NCBI GenBank assembly: GCA_024036415.1
Contig: JAMWET010005007.1
Span: forward strand, 310,001-374,000
Direction of reading: 5' to 3'
Length of the DNA stretch: 64,000 nt
DNA from: Prochilodus magdalenae
Taxonomy: Eukaryota > Chordata > Actinopteri > Characiformes > Prochilodontidae
A program made the translations under genes and the position numbers. Of the stretch, positions 1 to 10,559 are shown in pieces (position 1 is the first letter of the stretch; the number at the start of each line of letters is the position of its first letter). The notes beneath the pieces were generated by a model, which did no database searches, was not told the origin of the DNA, and saw only the letters and a program-made list of their open reading frames with translations.

Positions 1-36
1 CATAATAAAAATACCCGATATACACGTTCGACTGCA

Positions 37-334
37 TATACACACGTGGACAAACTTGTTTTTCGGTTAATAATAGAAAAACCCACAATGTTAACAGAAA
101 CAACTTAAATCTGACAAAAGTAATAATAAATAAAAATTCTATGAAAATGAACAAATGAAAGTCAGACATTCTGTTGAAACATGGTTGAAAAGCAATATCT
201 GACTTTCATTTGTTCATTTTCATAGAATTTTTATTTATTATTACTTTTGTCAGATTTAAGTTATTTCTGTTACCATTGTGGGGTTTTCTTTCATTAACCG
301 AGGGGTACCAACAGTTTTGTCCACGTGTGTATAC
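37..334. repeat. long hairpin (inverted repeat) element
   Basis: Arms at about 37-170 and 194-334 are near-perfect reverse complements separated by a 23-nt loop. The arms share, in opposite orientation, blocks such as AAGTAATAATAAATAAAAAT and the outer end CACACGTGGACAAA. A few bases differ, including a short insertion near 301-309. This is the shape of a foldback, MITE-like non-autonomous DNA transposon. Its family and target-site duplication could not be identified. Confidence 0.8.
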
Positions 335-599
335 AATGAATTGTGTTTTGTATTAAGGCGCCATGGTTTCTATAAGCCTATCAGGACTCTTACAGCCGTT
401 TCACCCTGCTTTGAGTCCTTCAAAGTTGTGGTAATGTGGAGAGTTTTGTGGCTCATTGCTGTAAAATCTGAAAAACACAAGATTGAAATAAATCAACAAG
501 CCCAGAGAACTACAGGATTTAGAAAGTTCGGTGATCATTATCACAGTCAAAAAAATATCTGTATGAATGTTAAGCAATGCTAAATGCTAAAATGGTGTC

Positions 600-1357
600 T
601 TTTAATGCATGTTTAACTCCTTTGCTTGGAGGTTTCCCCTCGACCACCTGATCAGCCATCTGTCCTTAATGCTGCACTTAAACGCAGGAAGGTTCCGGTT
701 GCATCCGGACAGCAAGCTGATCAGTTCCTGCTGATCTGCCTGAGTTGGACTGTGGAAAACCCTTTGGCTGGTGTAACATGAGAGTGATTGTGGGGATGTG
801 GAGCTGCCTCGAAGACCCTTTCTCCTTTACTCGATTAAGAGGTTAGATTCTCTCCTCAGCACCCCCCACCATTTCTTCGAAAGCTTGCAGGGGAGCTGAA
901 GGAGGTGCTGACGGGGTGAGTTTGGGTGACTCGAGGGTTCTGCCCAGGCTGAAGCAGCACTAATTCCGCTGGCCTGATGCAACACTCCACAACTCGCAAC
1001 CTCCACAAACAAGCGGCAGGCAGGTGGGGAGTGGACGGTGCCGGGAGCAGGCAGAGGTCACTACAGGGTCGAGTTCTCCTCAACCCCTGGCTGGACGCTG
1101 AGCACACACGGATATTTCTGGCACATGAGGCCAAAGGCTTGGCATTCAGCTTCGGCTGCTTTCCTCAGCTGACTAACCTCGCATAAGAAACAGCCACTGG
1201 CGTGGATTGTGCAGCTAGCCCTGCTGGAGCCTAAAAAGTTCAAAGAAGAAGCTGCAGTAAAGCTACAGTGCGCTGTATTATTCCGACATTGCAGCAGGAA
1301 GAAGCTCCAACATATTTTCCCCCTTTTTTGGAGACTTTCTTTGTTTTTGAAGGACAG
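600..1357 (+). other. unique GC-richer segment with a strong donor; possible exon
   Basis: The segment is not obviously repetitive and ends in ACAG followed by GTAAGC at 1358, a strong donor consensus. Open frames on both strands here (for example 977-1186 plus and 1061-1387 minus) show no known domain. It may be an untranslated exon or only unique intron sequence. Confidence 0.2.
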
Positions 1358-3040
1358 GTAAGCTGTTGATAACTGATACCTGTGCAAGTGGAAATGTGTT
1401 CAGGGAAGTGTTCAGTTTTATGTAACTCTAGTGGACAGATTTATTGATAGAAGGAGAGGGACATGGAGTCAGCGGATCATTTTTTATTGAAGGGTCATTA
1501 CCAAGGCATTAAGTGACTTTCCCACTAAGTGATGTATTGCGAGCAGTCATATTTTTAAGTGTTTAACTCAATATTGTAATGAAAAGATTGATGATGGTGA
1601 ATTGTTTAAGGCCTTACTCTGAGTGCAGACAATGAATAAGCAATTCTGTGTTTTAATACTGGATTTTTTATTGATTTTGGTGCTACTTTGAGTTTATGTA
1701 GCATACATAGGTAACATAGCACATTCCAATGTAGTTAGTTCAGATTGTGGAGTATATTTACCACATGTTGAAGCTCATTTCATTTTCTGAAGGCTAATGA
1801 AATTTGAAAGGCATAGTTATGGTTGCTGAATTGTGCTTAGCTTCAATGTCACCTTGCAGAATGTTTTCTCTCTGACACCTTTTTGCCTTGTGGGCAAATA
1901 GGAAAACAACACTGGTCAGTTTTTAAACGATAAATGACCAATTCTATAGACATATTCCTCCCTGTTGTATAATAATAGCATTGTATAACGTGAATGGTGA
2001 CTCAGCAGTTGCTGTTTTGTGTTGATGGAAATATCATTCACGCTGAAATGATTCATAGCTTTTTCTGGATGTCAGGATGATTTCTTAGCGTGCCTTGAAG
2101 ACTTTGAAGTTTTATCCTTTTCCACCTGAGACTAAATGTGCATATTTAAACATGCTGCCCTGCTCAAACAGACGTATTCCTTTGCACCAAATATCCGCTA
2201 ATATGTGCAAAAAATAAAAAACCATCATGTAGCAGTGCCGAGAAATAATGGAGCTCAGAAAGACAAATGCAGAATGAACTTCTGAGCTGTTTACTTCAGA
2301 TCTAAATATTCCAGGAGACCAAAATAACAGCTTTTGAAGTAAACCATGTTATAGCTCTTGCAGTGAGGCAGAACATAATTTAGCATGAACATGACCTGCT
2401 GACAGCTCACATGCATGATGTGTTGTTATAACAACAAGCTGTATCAAGCGCTGTAGCCAGAATATCATTGCCAGATGATTTATTCCCACTCTTCTGCTGT
2501 CAGGCTACTATCTATGGGCACCGATCACGTCTGGCACTGACAAATGAGCCTTTCATTTTTCGAGACATCTAGATAAAAAAAACAGAAAGGGTTCCTGTCG
2601 CTGACCTGACAACTGTTTTATCAACTGTCCACATCATCAGCTGATACCTCACACAGCTAAAATGTAATAAAGGAAACAACATGACAAAACAGTGAAGTTA
2701 TTTATAAAAAGCTGGCATGAAAGATTTCCATTAACATCTAACTGCAAATGTGCTATTGATTGAGCTCAGTGAATGGCCAAGAGTGCTCTTATAGGATATG
2801 AGGTATGTGTTTGTTGAGCATGGCTGATTATAGCACTGGGATGTAGAGTAAGGGAGGACAGAAGGTGCCTGGGGTTTTACATCCACCATAAGAGAGTGCA
2901 CTGTGTGTTGCTGCATTTTGAAGAAGACTGATCAGGAGATTGCAGTGTACAGTAGCAGGTCTCACTCTTTGAACAGCCATACATTGACAGCCAAATAACG
3001 TATGGGAACACATTGTTTCTGTGACTCATTTCTGGAAAAT
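1358..3040. other. non-repetitive AT-rich sequence
   Basis: I see no gene, RNA or recognisable element here. Short open frames on the minus strand around 2731-3153 have no recognisable motif. Confidence 0.5.
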
Positions 3041-3043
3041 ATG

Positions 3044-3190
3044 CACTGATGAGCCAAATATGCCACCTGCCTAATATGATGTTCTGGTCTTCTGCATGCT
3101 TCTAGCCAAGGATGGTACAAGCTCTCTTTGCAGCTCCGGAGTGTCTGGCACAAAGCAGCAAGTCTCCTTTTTTTAACTCCTTTAAGTTGT
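3044..3190. mobile_element. degraded fish DNA-transposon fragment
   Basis: The phrase TGATGAGCC...CCACCTGCCTAATATGATGT, followed by a segment like GAGTGTCTGGCACAAAGCAGCA and CTCCTTTAAGTTGTAAGGTG, follows the order of a widespread teleost repeat whose consensus starts with a CACTGATCAGCC-type phrase. It is diverged and incomplete, and the family name is not certain. Confidence 0.5.
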
Positions 3191-3203
3191 AAGGTGCCTA
3201 CAA

Positions 3204-3428
3204 CACATTACATTTACGGCATTTAGCTGATGCTGTTATCCAGAGCGACTTACAAGGTTAATCATATTACAGGTGGGCCAGTATAGTGTTAGGAGTCTTG
3301 CCCAAGAACTCTTATTGTTGTAGCACAGCATAGTCACCCAGACCGGGATTCGAACCCTAGTCTCCCACATGTGGTGGTGGCTCCCTAATGGCTCCCTAAT
3401 GTGTAGTGGTGTTATCTGCTGAGCTACA
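3204..3428 (-). mobile_element. tRNA-derived SINE (minus orientation)
   Basis: Read on the minus strand it begins TGTAGCTCAGCAGATAACAC, an A-box-like segment, and carries the B box GGGTTCGAATCCC (complement of 3345-3357). It ends in the fish SINE core, whose plus-strand form here is ATTTACGGCATTTAGC followed by ATCCAGAGCGACTTACAA. A 10-11 bp direct duplication (CTCCCTAATGG) lies at 3381-3400. The pol III boxes are recognisable, but this is a retroposon, not a tRNA gene. Confidence 0.8.
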
Positions 3429-3477
3429 GATGCTCGATCTGTTTGATTTTAGGCAGGCTTCTTTCACTACATATATA

Positions 3478-4080
3478 ACCTGTATCAGAAAAGGTTGGGA
3501 CAGTGTGGAAAATGCAGATAAAGAACTGCAGTGTTTGGTACATTTACTTTGACTATCAGTGCAGACAATAAGACCCAAGCAATTCATTTTTTGTCTGGTC
3601 AACTTCAATTCATTTGTTAATATGCACCCATTCCTGCAGTATAGGCCTGCAACACATTTCAATAAAGTTAGTATGAGAAAGCTTTTACCACTTTGTAATG
3701 TTGCCATTTCTTCTCACGACATTTAAAAGGCATTTTAGCATAGAGGAAACCGAGCGATGGGGTGTTTTATGTGTTATTATGTCTCACTTCTCCTGCAAAC
3801 ACATCTTAAGGTGTGCAGTGGTGTGGGGGCGTCATTTTTTCGCTTCAGAAGTCTTCACACATTCTCTATTGGAGACAGGTCAGAAATGCAGACAGGCCTG
3901 TCCAGGTCCCATACGCTCTTCTTTCGCAGCCATGCCTTCATGTGCAGCGTGTGGTTTTGCATAGTCTTGTTGAAAAATGCATGCACATCCATGGAAAAGA
4001 TGTTTTCTTGAGGGCAGCATATGTCTTCTTACTGCGTCACTTTCATTTTGTCCCAAAAAGATCTGGAAGACTCATTCGGG
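3478..4080. mobile_element. non-autonomous DNA transposon fragment
   Basis: It begins with AACCTGTATCAGAAAAGGTT then GGGACAGTGTGGAAAATG, a terminal-like phrase common to a teleost DNA-transposon family that I associate with Kolobok-like elements. Overlapping open frames (3698-4184) show no transposase motif. The family assignment is tentative. Confidence 0.45.
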
Positions 4081-4189
4081 GAAACTGTCATGGTATAAGA
4101 TCGAGTGGTCAGCTAGGTTTGCTAACGCTAATGTTAGCGGGGTGCCCTCATACTGCTTGTTTACATTTGAGTGGAAAAGTCTAATAGTG

Positions 4190-5590
4190 GGTTAATGTTG
4201 CGACTTTTTATTGCAACCCTTACATTGTAGGCTTTTTTGATGGTGGACAGGTGTTAGCATGGGCACTCTGACTGATCTGTAGCTTCTCTGTCCTGTATGC
4301 AGCAGGGTACAGTGCACTGGGAATTAGCCCTGCAGTAGCATCCGTGAAAGTCTTTACTAAGAACGCTCGTTTGGCTCCTTCGTTCTCTTTTGCTTTCAGT
4401 GCAGAAGTGTTGAAACAGTCTGATCATCTACAGATCAGTAATAAAGGGGGTGCAGATTTTGTGGGTAATGGGTGGTTTGTTTGCTAATTTCCAGGATCAA
4501 GAGGGGGTACAATGCCCAAGGAACATCTTGTTTATAAGTTTAATTTTGGCGTGGTGTTATTATTATTGTAGTTTTTGTTATTGTTGTTGGGTTTGATTAA
4601 AACTGAATAGCTCATTGGTATCAAAATAATAATATAGTATCAATAATGAATTAATTGTTCAACCAAACTAAAGTGGCTAACATGCCATTGACAACACAGA
4701 GAGTAGCAGATACATTCTTTTCCTAATGTTAATTGACGGTCGTTGTTTATTTATTTATTGTAAACAGTATTAACTTCTTTTAACTATTCTTGTAAGCGTT
4801 GCAGAATTAGCCAGGAAATGTGTTATTGCTGTCTTGTTATATGTGACAAGTTAATTAAACAGCCATAGCCTTTTAACTGGGGAGCAGCTCTTTATGGTGG
4901 TGTATAGACATGGGAGTAATTGATTCACTCTTAAATTAGCTGGTCTGTTTGTATGCGGCACAGATAGAGGGGAAATAACCACCTGGCTTGAAGTCCTCCT
5001 GGACTCCAGTGCTGCAGTGGCTCAGTAGTGTTACTAGCAATGTACTGCATGATCATAATTGCTTGGTCAGGGGAATGCTCAGTGGCTAACTGTAGGAATG
5101 ATTGAGAGCCCTTCATTCGAGATGATACCGCTCTCCTTTATTTTAATCATCTACTCACTCGCAGTCAGTGTTAGGTGCATGGCTCAGGATGCGTTCTTAT
5201 GCTGTATTCTCATTGACATAGCTGCTACTTGGAAAGTAAGTATGTGCACTCAGGTAAGATCTATAGTGCTGAAACTTGTTTTGCAATGAGTTTTGGAAGC
5301 TGCAGATATATTATAAATTGGAGGCAGTGTGAGTGTGTGACTCCATGTACTGTCTAAGTATTAAAAACAAACCTGTGCGTGTGAAGAGGTGTGAGGGGAA
5401 TTAGGCTGAAAGGCATGGGTAGAGCAGAGATGGCTTTGGACCCCCTTTAGTGAAGCTTGTGGCTCTGGACTCATTCTTCACCTGCACCCCCCCAGTCTTC
5501 ATTAGCTGATAGCAGCCATTTGCAGCAGCCTGTAATCAGTCTCTCTGAGCTGGAGTGCTGCCAGACGCCGACTGCTGCCGTTTCAAAGGG
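4190..5590. other. no feature recognised
   Basis: AT-rich intron-like sequence. Open frames are under 80 codons and lack motifs. Confidence 0.4.
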
Positions 5591-5592
5591 TG

Positions 5593-5812
5593 GAAGGGCT
5601 TGCTCTCTCTTTCTCTGTCTTTCCCCTTCTCTATTTCCCCGCTCATCTCTTGCTCTCTTCATCTGCATTTCCTCTCTGTCTGTCTCCCCTCTGCCTCCAC
5701 TTTCTCTCCACCTGGCCAATCTCTTCCTGCCATAAATTCATTCTCTTATTGTCCTCCCTCTCTCCTCCCCCTCGAGCTATTCCTTTTTTTTATTCCTCAA
5801 CCTCTCTGCCCT
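5593..5812 (+). repeat. polypyrimidine tract, about 220 bp
   Basis: The plus strand is mostly C and T with interruptions. Four overlapping open frames across it, on both strands, are by-products of the low complexity. A purine-pyrimidine asymmetry of this length can form triplex (H-DNA) structures. Confidence 0.7.
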
Positions 5813-5817
5813 CTAGG

Positions 5818-6450
5818 AGTTGTCATGATTACCTTATATTACATGACCTTATATTACATTATACATTAATATTTCTTATTAGAGGAATAGAAAAACCTAA
5901 TAAATTGGAAATGATTTATTGACAGGTTGCAATTATAATGCACATTTTGACACTTACATGTATATGTTGCTGTTCGGCTAAAGTCATTTTATGTTTGACC
6001 TTTTTTTAATATTTAAATTCTGATTAATTATTTAGACATCAAAATATCTGGTAGATATCTCAATTACCAGTATAATAGATAGTGAGAGCACTAATGTTGT
6101 TACATGTTGTCAAGTTGAGATGTCCAGTCTCAGTGTATTTTAATGGCCTTTTTAAAAACCCCTAGGGATTTGTTTGAAGAGCCTGTTGACATGATACTGC
6201 TATATAATAATGTATTTTTATTTTTTAATGGATTTTTTAAATGTATTTTTTCTATATTATACAATAGACCTACCAAAGTCATGGAATAGCAGTATGTACA
6301 CTGTAAACAGTGCTTTATATGCTTTAAGTTGTTACAAGCAAATTAATTTGATTTATTTAATGTTTTAAACAGACCTTAAACAAAGTGTTTTAATCAAAAA
6401 ATATTTTGAAGTTCAATAAAATGTATTAAACTGCATGTATGCCTGCATGT
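5818..6450. other. no feature recognised
   Basis: Very AT-rich. A 17-bp near-direct repeat (ACCTTATATTACAT) occurs twice near 5830-5860. Confidence 0.4.
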
Positions 6451-6454
6451 CTTT

Positions 6455-6700
6455 AGGTTGCACTCCTGCCTTGTATTGTGTTATTCTGTTATAGTTTGTT
6501 TATTGCTTATATATTGTGTATATTGAGTAGATTGCATATTGTAAAATGTCTGTATTTATTGTATATGTGGATTCATTGTGTATGTTGCGAACCGTCAGTT
6601 AGCTATTTGTATATTTGTACAAAACAAGACAGACAGAAACTGCTGAAATTCTTGTATGTCAACATACTTGGCCAATAAACCTGATTCTGATTTGAATGTA
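6455..6700 (+). mobile_element. LINE-like 3' tail
   Basis: A T/A-rich run ends in GGCCAATAAACCTGATTCTG then ATTTGA. This resembles 3' ends of fish non-LTR retrotransposons that stop in an AATAAA signal plus short repeats. No reverse transcriptase frame is visible, so it is a truncated copy at most. Confidence 0.4.
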
Positions 6701-7149
6701 AATTGATTATGATGTGGGGGAGAACACCGGCCAAGATGCTCATGGCAATCCGACATAAATTATCGAGTTCAAACGAGCCATGATCGGGCTCATGTTGGTC
6801 AACACTGTAAAACGTACAAACTAAAAAATGACTCTGAACAAGTAACTGAATTAGTTTCACTCAGCTGAGAAAATACTTTCATTGAAAGAATTGTTCATTC
6901 AGAGTCTGCACAGTGACAAAATGGGGTCAGTGATTTCCACACACAAACCATACCTGAAACAATTGATACCCTGACTCATTGACTCATGCCACATGTTGCC
7001 AATTCTCTGTGCACCCTCACCCTTATGAGCCCAGATGAGGCGCTATGTCCAATGTTGTGGTGTTCACAGAGGAACTCTGGAGGGTCTTCTGCATATTCCA
7101 TGGAAGCTAAGGCATGCTACACTGACATGTGGGCAATGCATGTGGGATC

Positions 7150-7450
7150 TCCTGCATTAAATGCAGGTGTAATTTCTGGTCACTTGTCTCTTTGCACGGA
7201 CAATTCTAGCCAGATCTTGCCAGTCACACTCATTAAGCATCTGGGACTGGCCACTGTGCTGTTCACGTTGGGTGATAATGCTTTCTGTGACATATTTTGG
7301 GCATACATGTGACATCGTGGATTGAGGAATGCTAAATGGCTGCACAACTTGTCCTATCCGTCTGGCACCCGCTGCCATACCTCATTTAAACTCTGAAAAT
7401 GCATGTCGTCTTTCAGTCACTGGCCAGTGTTCAGTCTCACTCACATGATA
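7150..7450 (-). pseudogene. Tc1/mariner transposase remnant, N-terminal HTH part
   Basis: On the minus strand the open frame contains GARRIGQVVQPFSIPQSTMS, a paired-like helix-turn-helix, then MLNECDWQDLARIVRAKRQV, the second DNA-binding half. These blocks are typical of fish Tc1-like transposases in order and spacing. Stops and frameshifts follow immediately, and no DDE catalytic core was found on its 3' side. It is a dead fragment. Confidence 0.65.
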
Positions 7451-7853
7451 ACACCTCACAACGTAAACAGGTGTGGGCATTCCCATCTGTCCCCTGAGAT
7501 AACACCACGTCATAATTCATTTCCATACTGCTATCCTATGACTTTTAGGAAACCTATCATATTATAAAACACACCAACATATGCATAGGTTTGCTGATGC
7601 TAACCTTTGCAGAGCAGAGTAGAGAAATCTAATAGTAAAGATAGAACACTGCGACTAGGACTATGAGTAGTCTTAAACAGCAGTAGTTGTTGAGGCTTCA
7701 GTTTGATGTTTTTTCCTTGTACATTATGGCTGTTTTCACTGGAAATGAAATATATAAGCAGTGATCACAGCACTTCATGTTTTGTAATAAACATATGAGT
7801 CATTTTAGATGGTGAGAGAAGTCTCACTTCAAGTGCACCAAATGTAGAGCCTC

Positions 7854-7861
7854 TTACGTCA
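7854..7861. promoter_or_regulatory. CRE/ATF-like site
   Basis: TTACGTCA matches the CREB/ATF binding consensus in one of its common forms. It lies about 400 bp upstream of the candidate first-exon ATG, in a non-repetitive stretch that continues into the candidate promoter. A single 8-mer occurs by chance often enough that this is only suggestive. Confidence 0.3.
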
Positions 7862-7979
7862 TCAGGCTGGTGACGAAAATGCTAGAGAAGGCGCAGAGAG
7901 CCGAAGCAAAGCTTAGAGCTGCTCCACTGTGTGTGTATTGGTCTGTGTGTGTATGTGTGGAGATCTCTTACATCACTCA

Positions 7980-8255
7980 TGGTGCCTCAGGCTGGGCTGG
8001 TTCCCCTATCAGGGCAGTGTGTGGTAGGCGTGTGTGATGGTGTCTCTGGGCAGAGCTTGTTAGGTGTGTGTTTAAATTTCTGTGTGTTTTACTAGCCGCT
8101 CCTCCTCCTCGTCCTCCTCCTCCTCCCCCCTGCAGCTCTGCATGAGTGGGAGAGTCCGAGGAGCGGGAAGCGCGTTTAAATGAAACTGCAGCCGCAGCAC
8201 CAGCAGCTCCGCTCAGCTCCCGATTCACAGACACACACGCACACCTGCAGCGAGC
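7980..8255 (+). promoter_or_regulatory. candidate internal promoter and 5' leader of plekha7
   Basis: This block ahead of the MWN start is GC-richer than its surroundings. It holds a CTCCTCC pyrimidine run (8099-8130), several CpGs from 8110 to 8260, and a TTTAAAT element near 8071 that could act as a weak TATA box. The pyrimidine run followed by TGCAG at 8131-8135 also resembles a splice acceptor, so the leader could instead be an internal exon starting at 8136. A 13-codon upstream frame runs from ATG 8142 to TGA 8181, and another ATG at 8180 opens a different frame. The start site of transcription cannot be fixed from sequence. Confidence 0.4.
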
Positions 8256-8326
8256 ATGTGGAACCATCAGGGCTACTCGGAGTACACTGTCTACCCGGGG
8301 CAACCCGTCTGCACTGTGGCGTACAG
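8256..8326 (+). CDS. plekha7: plekha7 candidate alternative first coding exon
   Basis: The frame opens with ATG at 8256 (A at -3, a favourable context) and gives 23 codons beginning MWNHQGYSEYTVYP. It ends with two bases, AG, before the donor GTGTGT at 8327. The next recognised exon, at 46876, needs exactly two bases carried over, so the join is in frame and makes AGC (Ser) followed by HNQ. In mammalian PLEKHA7 the upstream exon instead supplies WW1 and the first half of WW2, ending in FIN. This exon would replace both with a short Tyr-rich leader. An in-frame TGA at 8181 shows the leader cannot extend upstream. The setting is GC-richer than the surrounding intron. I infer an internal promoter and an N-terminal isoform. 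I do not recall this peptide from a characterised protein, and it could be spurious. Conventional exons 1-3 are not seen in the window. Confidence 0.55.
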
Positions 8327-8351
8327 GTGTGTACCTTCTTCTTGGGTCAGC

Positions 8352-8369
8352 TGTGTGTGTGTGTGTGTG
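8352..8369 (+). repeat. (GT)n microsatellite
   Basis: Nine GT units sit 25 bp downstream of the candidate first-exon donor, so length changes here could affect splicing of that exon. This is speculative. Confidence 0.9.
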
Positions 8370-10430
8370 CTTAACGAGTGATGGGCTACTTTAGACTTGC
8401 GTTGAACTGCGTTTGTGCTGCATGATGTTCTAGTTCAAGTTCAAGTTCAAGGCTATTTCTGTACTACAGCACAGTAATTGGTTCAGGCTTTATAGGTCTA
8501 CCTTTAATGTTTCTTTTATAGGTGGATGCTAATTTGACGTGTGCGCTTCCCAGGTTTCCAGGACATGCATTAAGCCTAGATTTTGGACTAAATTGTTAAC
8601 GGTGAATCACCTTTGGAATTATTGTTTAGTCTGTTTTTAGGGTTAATGTGGGATCAGGAATTCGCTTCATTAGCATCTAAATCATGCAGTTAAAGAGCGT
8701 TTTATTGAAGTTGTGTTTCTAGAATAAAAAATCTCAACAAAAAATGATTAGGTCATCATTTCTCTTTGCTACATGCTGAATAAGGCTGTGTTGAAACCAT
8801 TCTGTTATTTTTTTATTTGAGTTTTATTACTGATGCTGTAATACTACACTTTATGTCACTATTCAAGTCATAATTCTGTTGATCTGTTTGTTATTCTTCA
8901 TGGCTTTGAATAGATCTTCGTGATTATTGTTTTTAACTCCCTAAATTAGTCAGTAACTAGTAAAGTTTGGATGGACTGGAAGGGCCTGAGATCTGAAGGG
9001 CTTCCACTGGCTTGCTGGTTTTTCTGTAATTAGATCTAGACTAGCAACTTTATGTGTGCTTTGAATCTTGCTGCCGAAGCAAACTCAATGCTTTGATTGC
9101 TTGATCTCCTCAGGGAAACCGGCTTATGGTTATTAATGTTGAGTGTAGCTGTGTGCTATCTACTCTGATGATTTGACTGGTAATGGAGTGTCATTACAGG
9201 GGAGGATAGAGGAACGATCTGTATGTGCTCTGGGGCTCTGTGTGGTCTGTGCTGGTTATGATTATTGAGAAAGTCATTTGGGAGTCATAGGGACAGATCA
9301 CAGCTTCGGGATGGTCTGAGTTCAGATATTCCTGCTCCTGCTCTCGTATAGCAGGGCAGAACAGGTTTTCTATGGGGTCAGATTACTAATACATTCAGAG
9401 GGTAATTATGTAATCACACAGAGCTATTTCTGAACCTCGGAGAGCAGAGAGAAACACGGTTTATTACTCAAAAACAACTGAGAAACATAAGTAGGTTTTC
9501 ATGTTGGTTGGGTTGAGAGCTAACCACAGTGGATGCTGATGAGGGCTCTTCTTCTACAGGTATTTGGTGCAGGTATCAACATAAAGCTAAATGCAATTAA
9601 ATAAATATAAAAATATACTATATTCAATGAAAAGCCCCTCATAATAAAGTAAAACAAAATAGGAAATGTTTATCAGAGTAGAGCAGTATTGACTCCTCTT
9701 TCTGTAAAACAATACGGCTGCAAGTTTACCTACGATCTTCTATTTTAAAGAAATGGAGGGAAAAAGCATCCCATACTTCCCCCAAGTCACTTTAACTTCA
9801 TATCTGATGATTTGACCATTAAAAGTTCAGTGTGTTGCTGTTTTGCTCTTTGCCCAGTAGCGTATATACAAAATACACAATACACAAACAACCTGTGTGT
9901 TATATAATAAATGTGAGTTAATTATAGGTACAAGTACTGAAGTACATACAGTAAACAACATGTACATCTTAAATAATTAAATAATTAAGCAGTAAATTCT
10001 ATATTTAAGTAGATTAGTAGAATTTGTATATTGTATATATCAGAGTACATATTTGTGTTAGCTAGAGTAAAATTCAAACGTGTCTTATTCAGAAGGATAA
10101 TGGTATGAGATATACAATGCATATGTACATTATAATACAATGTGCATAATTAAGTGTATGATAATGAAACATTGCATAATATTTTAATAGTGCATAATAA
10201 AAAGAAACATGAAACAAATAGTGATTTAGTATTCGGATACTGGTACCTTGAACAGTTAATGTATGAGTACCTGAGCAGCTGAGCAGTACTTTAGTATGCG
10301 CAAAAGTCTCTTAGAATCATAGAAGAAGAACCTCCTCCTTCTCTTTCACAAACACAAGCAAGGTGTTAATTAGAGATTTAGGATCTTCAAATAGATGGTC
10401 GTTACTTGTTTCAGCTGCCTACATTCAATA
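8370..10430. other. no feature recognised; includes a (TTCAAG)3 run
   Basis: Intronic sequence with a short TTCAAG triplicate near 8434-8451. The interval 9580-10250 is very AT-rich. No coding signal was seen. Confidence 0.4.
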
Positions 10431-10432
10431 GT

Positions 10433-10552
10433 TCATTTATTCATCTTCCAAGCTGTTGACCTTCTGGGTTGAAAGGGGTGCTGGACCCTATCCTAGCCCT
10501 CATTGGGCGGAAGGCAGGAAACACTCTGGACAGGCCTCCAGTCTATTATCAA
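10433..10552 (+). mobile_element. dispersed fish repeat, copy 1
   Basis: It contains CATTTATTCATCTTCCAAGC and GGCGGAAGGCAGGAAACACT then CTGGACAGGC. The same ordered blocks recur at 35387 (same orientation) and 55993 (opposite orientation), which establishes it as a repeat within this window. The class is not certain. Confidence 0.65.
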
Positions 10553-10559
10553 GATTAAT

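Noticed and set aside
3340..3428. A possible tRNA gene on the minus strand
   Set aside because: A and B boxes are present, but the sequence continues into a SINE core and no clean acceptor-stem pairing was seen.
5457..5922. Overlapping frames of 82-110 codons on both strands
   Set aside because: All cross one polypyrimidine tract, which is poor in stops by composition. No domains.
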